A stretch of DNA of 64,000 nt from Benincasa hispida (Eukaryota; Streptophyta; Magnoliopsida; Cucurbitales; Cucurbitaceae), in contig NC_052354.1 of the NCBI RefSeq assembly GCF_009727055.1, positions 4,417,303 to 4,481,302 of the forward strand, given 5' to 3'. Below are positions 23,531 to 34,000 of the stretch, one piece after another. How positions within the stretch are numbered: the first letter of the stretch is position 1; each line of letters opens with the position of its first letter. The notes beneath the pieces were generated by a model. The model was given only the letters and a program-made list of their open reading frames with translations. It was not told the origin of the DNA and ran no database searches. Position numbers and translations under genes: made by a program.

Positions 23531-24630
23531 GTAAATGCTTGTTGTCTTTTGTGCTATCATCACAAACTGAAGTTAAGAAGGTTCGGTATGTCATATTTAT
23601 GTTATTTACGATTTTTTACCTTAAGTTTTAGAGAAATGCGTTATATAAACTTTCTAACCCTAGAGAAACTCTAATATATAATTTGAATTATTCTCTACAA
23701 TAATAAGTTGCTCTCTTCCTCTATTCGTGGATGTAGCTAACAAATTATAGTGAACCATGTGAATTTCTATGTCGATTCTCTATTGTTTAAATTTTTTCTC
23801 AGGTATCTTTATTTGTCGATTCCATAACACTAAATTTATCTGAGGAAAGCAATAAATGGTGGGAGTTTTGATAGGGAAACTAAAATACAAAAAAAAAAAA
23901 AAAAGTAAGATAACGGTGGGAGTGCAAGAGAGTTAACAAGATTACCTCAACAATTAAGTGATTGGTTGGACTACTTATGGTTTCATTCAATGATATTTAT
24001 CACTGTATTAAGGTTACTTAATTTATAGCCCAATCGACTAGTCAGGAAACACTGGTATTGGAGTACTTGATTGCATTCAACTTAAAACAATTACGGATTG
24101 TAATTTGCATTTAGCCAGATGAACAAAACTGATCTTATTGAGGCTTCAATTCAATTGAAACAAGCATATTCTTCATGATTAAACAAAAGTTAAAAGATCA
24201 ATGACAAAAGAACATGACAACAGAATTTATAATATTACATCGCTAAGCCCGACATACCTAAAATCAAAGAAATATTGCATTTATAGATAACCCGATAGTG
24301 TCTAGGCTCTATATCTCCCAATTTTCTTAAAATCATTAAAATGAACGTGTGCAACAATAGTTTTTTATGCCATCTTTGAGGTTGAGATGCTTCCTTCTCA
24401 TGTATATTGGCTCGAACTTGAATTTTCATGATTCAGTTGCTTAGTTTAGGTTCGATTAACTTCAATTTGACGTTGATTCTTGCAAAGGAATCTCAAACAA
24501 CCTTGAATCACTCTATTTCTATAAGAATGGATATTAAAAAAAGTGACGGGAGTAAATCTAGCCTAAATAACTGTACAAGAAAAAAGAATAATATAGGAGC
24601 AAGAAAGATAAGAATGAGAAGAAGGACGAG
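23531..24630. other. Intergenic, nothing recognised
   Basis: AT-rich sequence with a 16-base A run near 23888. No convincing coding, RNA or transposon signal was seen. Confidence 0.5.
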
Positions 24631-24730
24631 TTTTTTTTTTTCCAACTACAATAAGAACGAGAGATTTAAACCTCATGCTTCTTAGTCACTAACACGTATT
24701 GTATATCAGTTGAACTATGCTCATGTTGAC
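24631..24730 (-). mobile_element. tRNA-derived SINE copy 1
   Basis: The minus strand has a polymerase III A-box-like CATAGTTCAACTGATA and a B-box-like GAGGTTTAAATCTC about 45 bp apart. It ends in an A run (a T run on the plus strand, 24631-24641). The same layout recurs at 27878 and 39443. Confidence 0.5.
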
Positions 24731-24734
24731 ACGA

Positions 24735-25802
24735 TAAAGAAGAGGCTGATAATGAAAAATGAGGAAAACAAAGAGAGTTTAATTTATATTTTAACTGTCT
24801 AAATAAGTTATTTTCTGTCATGAACTGTTTTATATAAAATCATATCAGATTTGGTTTTTAACCGTTGGAAATTATAATAGATTTGAAGTTGTTTAATCTT
24901 GAATGCACATGGCTATCTATTTTTCTCTGACTGATCAAGTTAAAATTTACAATAGGATACATTAGTTCACAGCCTTGGTCTTGGCCAGTGCCAACTACAA
25001 ACTCACATGATTCCTTGTATTATTTAATTTAAGTCAACATGTAGTTTTTCCCTTCTTTAACAATAGAAATAAAATAATCAGCTTTTTATTTATTTATTTC
25101 CTATTTCATTCATTGTTTGATTGTTTAATTTCCAATCTTGGAGGCTTCAATATCGATTTAATCCTCCAAACATATGATTTTCGATGTTTTCATATGTTTC
25201 AGAGGCGAAGATGTTCATGATTTAAAACAAAACTTAAAACATGAATAACTGAAGAACGTGACAACAAAAGTTCAATACAGTCTAATAATGTCCAATAGAA
25301 TAAAAGGGAAATAAGAAAAAGTGAAAAATGGAAATGAAAAGATTGTTACTGTACAAGAAGAAAGAATCCTACACAGGGTTGAAAAATAAACACGTTTTAT
25401 TTAACAAGATAAGTTACAGATGAATTTAAGGATGTGGGTTAATTAAGTATATTAATTAGTTAATTTAGTAGAATTTCACATAAGTTAAGTGTTAGGATTT
25501 TAATTATTTCATGTATATTTAATTAGGGTGTGAGTTATGTATTTAAATCTATCCATGATAATCTTATAAATTGGATTGACATTAACATGGGTGATATATC
25601 CAAGTGTGTAGAGAAGAACATACAAAGAGAGTTCAATCAAAAGTGTGAACAAAATTTGAAAAGTCTTTCAATTAAAAGTGTTTTTATTTCCTCTCAAATT
25701 ATCGTTTATTGGTTATTTATTTGTGTGTAATCACACGCTTCCAACACACAAGAGGAAGAAAGACAAAAGAAAAAGATAGATATGTGGTGAACATTAAGAA
25801 CC
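24735..25802. other. Intergenic, nothing recognised
   Basis: AT-rich sequence with stop codons in all frames. Short reading frames here (such as the one at 25530-25730) have no recognisable domain. Confidence 0.5.
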
Positions 25803-25805
25803 TAA

Positions 25806-26114
25806 GGTCCCTTTTGATAACTATTTGGTTTTTATTTTTTGTTTTCGAAAATTAAGCTTATAAACACTATTTCTATCTACAAATTTCTTCCTTTGTTATT
25901 CTTATTCTTACCAATGATTTAAAAAACCAAGCCAAATATTTTGAAAATTAAAAAAAAGTAGATTTTTAAATTTTGTATTTGTTTTTGGAATTTGGCTAAA
26001 AATTAAATTATTGTACTTTAAAAAAAAATGTAAATCATTGTAAGAAATGAGAAGGAAATTGGCTTTCTTTTTAAAAACCAAAAACAAAAAACGAAATGGT
26101 TATCAAACGGAGTC
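25806..26114 (+). mobile_element. Tourist-like (PIF/Harbinger-type) MITE copy 1
   Basis: This 309-bp element has terminal inverted repeats GGTCCCTTTTGATAACTA and, on the opposite end read in reverse, GACTCCGTTTGATAACCA. It is flanked by TAA on both sides (25803-25805, 26115-26117). A 3-bp TAA/TTA duplication is diagnostic of the PIF/Harbinger superfamily. It is non-coding. The interior matches the MITE at 37411-37706 in the opposite orientation. Confidence 0.85.
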
Positions 26115-26419
26115 TAAGAAATTAAAAAAATGAAAAATGAGGAAAATGAAGAGGAAATTTTGTTTATTTTAATTCTCTAAATAATTTATTTTTGTTTTTC
26201 TGTCATAAACCATGTATATCATATCACATTTATTAATTTTTTCTTTAGAAAATATAATAGATATTTTTTATTTGTATGTTCGAAGTTCGTTATCTAATAC
26301 ATAACTTCATATATTTCTGTAAATCAGATTTGACCATTTATATTTATATATATCATAATAAAAAATTTACAAAACAAGATACATTAAAATACACGACTTA
26401 ATAACAACCTGGCTCCTAA

Positions 26420-26747
26420 GAGGAACATCATTACATTTAACACGACAATGGCAGTTTGTTGGATAATTTAGAATAAAAGAAACAATCGTATCTTTAAGGA
26501 GATCTACAGGAGTTTCCTGACCATTTGGGAGACCATCTGCTCCTCGGCTAGCTACTGGTCTTACCGATCAAAATTGCTCAAGGATTACAACTTTACCTCT
26601 ATTTTCTCTTAACTTGGCTGTCTTAATGTAATTCCAGCTTTGTAATCGAGCTTCCCTCCGGCCCTTTACTTCCTTTTATCTATGTGTAAATCTAGTTGAG
26701 ATATTTTGATACGTTTAATAATCCACATGATATCGCTTTCTAAAAAA
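26420..26747 (+). mobile_element. 5'-truncated LINE 3' end
   Basis: Plus-strand reading from about 26450 gives CWII(stop)NKRNNRIFKEIYRS, then LTIWETICSSASYWS and LLKDYNFTSIFS before a stop. This wording is the C-terminal tail of plant L1-type LINE reverse transcriptases (W-I-W-x-x-RN-x-RIF). It ends in an A run at 26742-26749. It is flanked by ~19-bp direct repeats containing CTGGCTCCTAA (26400-26419 and 26748-26767), as expected for target-primed retrotransposition. It contains a stop and is inactive. Confidence 0.75.
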
Positions 26748-26767
26748 AATAACATTCTGGCTCCTAA

Positions 26768-26884
26768 CAATAATGTGGGAGTGAAATTCTTGTTTTTTGG
26801 GCTTGGATATGTTGAGGGTGCTAAATATATATCTAGAGGCATGTTGTGACGTTTATTTCCATTTTTTATCTTATTAAAAAAAAA
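26768..26884 (+). mobile_element. Second short poly(A)-tailed retroposon insertion
   Basis: This is a ~115-bp segment ending in an 11-base A run and followed by a third copy of the target sequence (AACAACCTGGCTCCTAA, 26885-26901). It looks like another truncated retroposon that used the same site. Confidence 0.5.
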
Positions 26885-26959
26885 AACAACCTGGCTCCTA
26901 ACAATTACAAGGTGACATGATTCGCTCTATTATTTCATCTACAAAGTCTCATTTTAATA

Positions 26960-26990
26960 TTGAGTCAACACTAGTAATATAATATGTAGT
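26960..26990 (+). promoter_or_regulatory. Possible TNL promoter elements (W-box, TATA-like)
   Basis: AGTCAA at 26963-26968 is the reverse complement of a WRKY W-box (TTGACT). An AATATAATAT stretch follows at 26976. These lie about 130-150 bp upstream of the chosen TNL start. Such words are common by chance in AT-rich DNA. Confidence 0.25.
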
Positions 26991-27111
26991 TTTTAATACG
27001 TTGAGTTTGTATCCATTGTAATCGAAATTGTGTGTGTGTGAGAGAGACATACAAAAGCCTCGTCCTTTCTTATTGCTTTCAACATTATTACTACTATCTC
27101 ATCCTCCAAAC

Positions 27112-27572
27112 ATGAAGAGTTTCGATACTTTCATAAATTTTAGAGGTGAAGATGTTCGCAACAATTTGATCGGACATTTGTTCGATGCGTTGCATAATTA
27201 CGGGTTAATAACGATATTTTTGGACAATGAGGAACTATTAATTGGAGATCGTCTGGATGAGATGCTGGAGAAATCAATTGAGGAATCAAGAACTGCTATT
27301 GTGGTTTTATCAAAAAACTATGCTGATTCGAAATGGTGCTTGAGAGAGTTGGTGAAGATTATGGAAACCATGGACGATGGAACGAATCGAGTTCTTCCCG
27401 TGTTTTATCATGTGGATCCTTCTGATGTTCGTCGTCAATCTGGATGTTTCAGGGAAAGATTTGATGAATATGACCAAATAAATGATCCCTTACAGCGTCA
27501 GGAAGTTAACAATTGGAGGACAACTTTGACAAAAGTCGGCAATCTTGCTGGAGTTGTAGTAACAGGAGAAAG
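27112..27572 (+). CDS. TNL exon 1: TIR domain
   Basis: The TIR-1 block FDTFINFRGEDVR (usually YDVFLSFRGEDTR) is followed by FLDNEELLIGD (BB-loop region), IEESRTAIVVLSKNYADSKW, CLRELVKI and VLPVFYHVDPSDVR. The glutamate in WCLREL aligns with the catalytic NADase residue known from plant TIRs, so the enzymatic site looks intact. The exon ends in phase 2 at AG before GTAGGT; the split codon is completed as Ser by the first base of exon 2. The frame would otherwise stop just past the donor, which supports splicing here. Confidence 0.92.
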
Positions 27573-28008
27573 GTAGGTCACTCTTCTCATTCTTATTTTC
27601 ATCCATTTTTCATCTATAAATATTATTATTTCTTCATTTATTAGACAAACATTTGGCGTTCCAATATAATTTCCGAACCTAATACTTAAGGTTCTTATAC
27701 CATATTAGATAAACATCAAATTTCATATGAAAAAACCAATTGATAATGAGGCATTAAGAGGTCTCTCATTTTTTCAATAAACAACTTCAACGCACTTATT
27801 TTTATGCATTCAAGTTTAATATTCGTAAGAAAAACAAAAGAGACACATGATTATTGTCCTTAGGTTAGTTCTCTCTCTTTTTTCTTTTTTTGGTTGCAAA
27901 GGTATGAAATTAATATGTGGGGTGAGAGAAACAAACCTCTGACTTCGAGGTTGATAATACGAATATTATACCAATTGAGTTAAGCTCATTTGGACCTCTC
28001 TCTCTTCT

Positions 28009-28046
<38 letters not shown>

Positions 28047-31000
28047 AAGTTAAGATTTCTATGTAATTAGGACATGGTTTATCTAATTTTAGTCAATGTA
28101 CTCTTAATAAATCTTAAATATAGTCTCTCAAAATTAATTTTTATTCGAGAATCTGATCCCCTCAATTATTTCATGCAAGGGAATAACATACTGCTCCTAT
28201 CCTTAGAAAATTAAATGGAAAATTTCGTAGACATGAGAAATGAAATAGAGAGGAACGGGGGTGGAGAAGTCATCCGTGACCCCACACCATGTCTCGTGGA
28301 CGTTTATACTTACAAAGGGTAGAAAACAAATTCTATTTATATTAGTCAATGGAAAACTTAGAGATTATTCCTAAATTAATAGCCTAATAAATAGTTGTTT
28401 CGAATTTGGAAAAGCCGACTAATTGAAAATTATAGATTACATTCAACAATTAGATACACAAACTCTTTCGAATTTGGAAAATAACTATCTTCATTGGTGT
28501 ATGGATTATAGGGGATTTTGTAATAATCATCGATTGAACCTTTGAAATTTACTGATATTACGTTTGACATACTACTTTTTGGTCCCATGCAGCCCTCAAG
28601 TGCACGGTCTCAACAAAATCACAAACCAAATATTTGATATGTTGCGAAGACCAATGTTAGTAGATCCTAATAAGTTGAAATACTTAGTTGATATCCCAAA
28701 TCGGCTGAGTGATATCAATAGCCTACTTGATTTTGAATCAAAAGAAGTACGTTTTATAGGGATAGTTGGAATGGGTGGCATTGGTAAATCAACTCTTGCT
28801 CAAGTTATTTACGATAAGTTTGCATCTACATTTGGCAACAATAACTCTTGTTTTCTAACAGTTTCTGGACGTGATATCGTCACGGTCCAACGTCTACTAC
28901 TCTCTAAACTTGTTTATCTTCGTAGAAATGATGGTATTAAAATTTCAGAAGAGAGTGAAGGAGCAAACATGATTAAAAATTGTTTGAGTAGACAAAAGGT
29001 TTTGATTGTTCTTGATGGGGTGAATGAGAAAGAACAATTAGAAAATTTAGCCGGAAGTTTTGATTGGTTTGGTTCAAAAAGTCGAATCATCATTACAACT
29101 CGAAACAAAGATGTTTTTTCTCACCGAAATCATCAACAAGTTCAAATCTACAATGTGGAACCACTTGATTACAAGTCTTCATTCTCACTCTTTTGGAAGC
29201 ATGCATTTGGAGAAAGTGGGGGTCCAAATGAAGAACAATTCATACAATTTAGTAAAGAGATTGTGGAAAAGGTTGAAGGACATCCACTAGCTTTGGAACA
29301 AATTGGAGCATCTTTGCATGGTCGAGATATTAATGTGTGGAGAGAAGAGTTGGAGAGTGTGATTTTAGTTGAGAATAAACGTCTCTTCAATATATTAAAG
29401 ATAAGTTTTGATCAATTAGAAAGAAAAAGCCAACAAGCTTTTCTTGATTTAGCTTGTTTCTTCCATGGAAAAAGTAAAGACAAAGTTATTGAAATACTTG
29501 AGAGTTTTGGATACACTCGTCCCTACACTGAACTACAATTGATGTGCAATAGATTTCTTATTGAAATGGATAATGAGGGCATAATATATATACACAATTT
29601 AATTCAAGCAATGGGTCAAAAAATTGAACGACAAGAACCTCAACGAGCAAGGATTTGGTTTCGAGAAGATGCCTTCGACATATTTGCTGAACAACACGTA
29701 AGTCTAGAAATATGTATACATGATATTTATTTACAACTCAATGATAGAAGTCTATCGGGTTGATAGACAATGACATTTTGTTATAGTTAAAAATATTTTA
29801 AGTAGTTTTACCATTTAAAATGATTATCGTTATTATATAATTGCATATTTTTTTTTTTGACAGGGAGTAAAATACATAAAAGGTGTTGTGTTGGACAAGA
29901 GAGAGAAGCAACCTGAATTAGAGTTGGAACCTAGTCTATTTAAAGAAATGACCAGCTTAAAACTATTAGAAATTGACAATGTGAAGCTTACAAAAAATCT
30001 AGAATATCTCTCAAAGCAGCTTCGATCGCTCAATTGGCATGGCTATCCTTCAAATTCTTTGCCACAAAATTTTGAAGCACCACGTTTATTTGAACTTCTC
30101 TTGCCTCGTGCTCGAACTTCTCATCTTTGGAATGGTGTAAAGGTTAGTACATATCCAAATCATTTTATTAGATGAGTTTTTTTTTTTTTTCCTTCTATAA
30201 AGCTTTATATAATGTCTTTTTCTGCGTCTGGTCGGTTTCTTTTGTTGGTAACATAGATTTTATTTTATATTTTCAGATGGATATTTGTAATACACAGTAG
30301 AATAAAAGAAAAATCTAAAAATATATTATATTTTTAAAATATTTGCAAATATAAATGAGTTGATTAGTCAATTTTTGATTTTTTTTAATTTTTAATTTTG
30401 CCCCCACTTGTTTTATCTTGTTGTATACATTTTTTTTAGTCTTTTTATTTTCTTTCTCTTCTTCGTTTTTTGCTTCTTCCCTCTTTTTTTTTCATTTTAT
30501 TTTCTTTCTCAGTTTTTGCATCTTCCTTTTTTTTTATTTTATTCTTTCCTTTATCCGATTTTTGTTTCTTTCTTTTATTTTCTTTCATTTCCTTATTTTT
30601 CCATTCTTTTTCTTTTCTTTCATTTCCTTCTTTTTTCCTTCTTTATTTATTTATTTTTTTTAATTTTCTTTTCTTTCTTTGGGTTTTGCTTATTCCTTTT
30701 TTTTATTATTATTTTTATTTTCTTTCTTCGAGTTTTGCTTATTACTTTATTTTTATTTTTATTTTCTTTCTTCGGTTCTTGCTTATTTCTTTTTTTTATT
30801 TTTATTTTCTTCCATTTCTCCAATTTTTGCTTCTTCCCTTATTTTTTTTAATTATTTTTTTTTTCCGATTTTTGTTTCTTCCCTTTTTTTTCTTTTTTTA
30901 GTTTTTCTTTCATTTGTCCGGTTTTTGCTTCCTTTTTTTTTTCTATTTATTTTTCTTTCCTTTTTTCAGTTTTTACTTCTTCTCTTTCTCTTATTTTTAA

Positions 31001-34000
31001 AATTTTTCTTTCCTTTATTTGAATTTTTTTTCTTCCCTTTTTTTTTTTCACAAGAATTATGAAGCTAAGATCTGTACGCAGGACTTGAAAGTACTCAATT
31101 CATAAGTGATTTAACACCAATAAGCCAATCATCAAGTTTGATTATTATAACAAATAATAAATATAAATAGTAAATGAAAGTCTAACCGTGATAACAAATA
31201 ATATTTTCTATCATTGATAGTTTAATCTTTGATTATATTTTCGTAGTTAATAGTTACTTATAGAAATCTATCATTGATAGCCAACTTAGTGAATTTAATT
31301 AATAAAGTTGAATCTCGAACAAAAATGTAAGTGGAATGCCTAGAAGTTATCACTAATAGTATGTTTATCAGTGATAGAAGCTATCATAAAAAAGAAAAGG
31401 AACTTATAAATGTTTGGGAAGGACAAGAAAGATGCAAAAAGGTGTTCAGTGGCTATGATTGATAGAAGCTACTACTAATAGTATGTTACCAGTGATAGAA
31501 GCTAATACTAATAGCATGTTATTGATGATAAAAGCTACCAGATAGCACGTTATCAGTGATAGAAGTTACCACCGATAGCACGTTATCAGTGATAGAGAAT
31601 TATCACTGATAGCATGATTTCGGTGAGATCATTGATAGCATCATTGATAACCACAATATGAGTGATGTTAGTGATATCAATGATAAAACTTAGGTGATAT
31701 CTATATATCAAGTTTCTTTCAAAGGTGATAACCAATTATAGAAGTCTATCATTGATAGCTTTAAGTATTAATATTTCAAGGTTGATTCTAATTGATAAAA
31801 GTTTATCAGTGATAACAACTGATAGTTGTTATCAGTGATAGCCATGATAATAGATTATTAGTGATAACTACTATGGTAATCAAAGTTTGGTCTTATTTCA
31901 AAGTTGATCCCTGTTTACAAATCTATCATTGATAGCCACTGATAGCCTTAAGTAGTAATATTTCAACGTTGATTCCAATTGATGAAAGTAAATCAATGAT
32001 AGCTACTAATAATTGATAGCAAATTAAAAGCTAATATTTCAATATTGTATTAATTTTTCTCAAATTGAAAGCTATCGCTGATAGCAACTATCATTGATAG
32101 GAATTGATATAAGCTATCAGTGATAGCAGCTGATAACAGCTATCAGTGATAGCTTTTAATTTGAGAAAACCAGGAAGAAGCGAACAAAATAGTGGCTAGG
32201 CATGAGTTTTTTAGTCTTTTACTATTTTTTTTTTATCTATATATGCAATTATTTTATCTTTGTACTACATATTCTATTATTTTAGGCTTGAATTCTATTT
32301 ATGCAACTAGCCCTTTTCAGATTCACATAAATTCAATAAATAAGCATGTAAAAAATAACAATAAATATGCATGTAAAAAATAACCTAATTGTTATTTTAA
32401 ATATAAAATTGAAAATCAGTTAGGGTAGAATTCTTAACAAAATAATGCATACTTAAACTCCATAAATAAGTGACAAATTAGAAATTCAATCGATAGAATA
32501 CTTATATGAGATTCAAGCTGTAAAAACTCTTTCATAATGCTAAATAAAATCTTCTCTCTATCATAGTGGATGTAGGCATTGTATAAGCCAAACTACTCTA
32601 AATCCCTGTGTGTTTCTTTCTTTTTTCTTTCCTTCTTCATATTGTTGTAATCTCTGATTCTTCAAAAAATTAATTTCACAATCTGCAACAATTAAGAAGT
32701 TAGAAGTTGATTAAGTGTAAATCAGTGTAAGAACTCAAGAATATCGAGAGAGAGAAACAGGAAGAGAGCTTGTTGAAGAGAAGAGAGAAATGAAGTTGAA
32801 TTGGAATTCTTCTTCTTCAAACGAAATGTTTTGTTGCAAGTAGAAGAGAGGGTCCTACACGTGTCGAAAGTAGTGTCTTCATCTAGTCCCTGCACGTGTA
32901 ATCATAACAAATTGGTATCAGAGCAGGGTTAAGATAGAGAAAGCTCCAAGAAGTACTCCAAGAAACACATTCTTGATTAAAGAATTGTTGTGGCATGCTA
33001 TGACATTGAAAAATTCGATCGGAAGGGAGACTCTTGCTCTCTAGAAAGCAAAGATAAATGCAATTTTTGGCCAACACAAATCACTAAAAGCCATTTTTGA
33101 TCCAGCCGAAATACCTCAGACAGTGACCAGAAAAGATAAAGAAGAAATGGATAGTGCAGCCTACCGTACCATTGTTTTAAGCCTGAGTGATAATGATAGA
33201 GGCAATTGATAAAGAAACAACATATGAAATATGGGCGAAATTAGACGAATTTAATCGAGCATGCCTTAGAGAGAAGTTCTTTACCTATAAAATGGATTCA
33301 AATAAATCCTTAAGTGATAATCTAAGTAAACTCAAGAAGCTATCCACTAAATTCAATAGCTTAAGTGATAAGATAGATGAAGCAAACAAATCGTTCATCC
33401 TTCTAAACTCACTTCTAGAAGAGTATAGAGAAGTCAAGGTGGGTCTCAAATATGAAAGGGACAAGATCACAGATGCTATAATATTAGCAATTAAAACCAA
33501 GGAGTTGGAAATCCTAACTTAGAAGAAGGATTACAATAATGGTAAAGGGTTGTTCTCAAAGGGTAAATCCAAAAATAGTTGGAAACAATGCAGGAATCAA
33601 AAGGATAAGAGTAAATTCAAGTACAACTTCTGTCACAAGATGGGTCACATAAAGAAAGTTTGCTTCTTCTTTAAGAAGAAACAAAACCAGAAGAAATAGA
33701 AAGAGAAACAAGCAGAAGAATCTAAGGAACTTAAGGTTGAAGAATTAGTGGCAGAACAGGGGAACTATATCTTTGCATATGTCCTAACCACCTCAGAATA
33801 CACTCCTAATAGTGAATCCTTTGATGAAATTCAAAATTGGGTGTTGGACTCGGAATGTACATTCCATATGACACCCTCAAAGGGCTTGTTTACTATCTAC
33901 AAGAGCTCGAATGGTGGTTTTGTTTACATGGGTAATGATAACACCTATGAAATTGTGGGAATAGGTTATGTCTCACTAAAATTCAAAGATGGGACAGTCA

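Noticed and set aside
24235..24685. Two small frames (64 and 85 codons)
   Set aside because: No recognisable domain, AT-rich composition, and the second overlaps the SINE.
27028..27111. Upstream in-frame ATG giving a hydrophobic 28-residue extension to the TNL
   Set aside because: TNL proteins start close to the TIR domain; a signal-like leader would not fit a cytoplasmic receptor, so the ATG at 27112 was preferred.
30408..31062. Overlapping Phe/Leu-rich reading frames of up to 147 codons
   Set aside because: They are produced by the T/C-rich tract, exist in all three plus frames, and have no conserved pattern; they are not membrane proteins.
31200..32165. Repeat array considered as a CRISPR
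   Set aside because: Repeats are 12-bp near-palindromes with irregular spacers in a plant intron; there are no cas genes.
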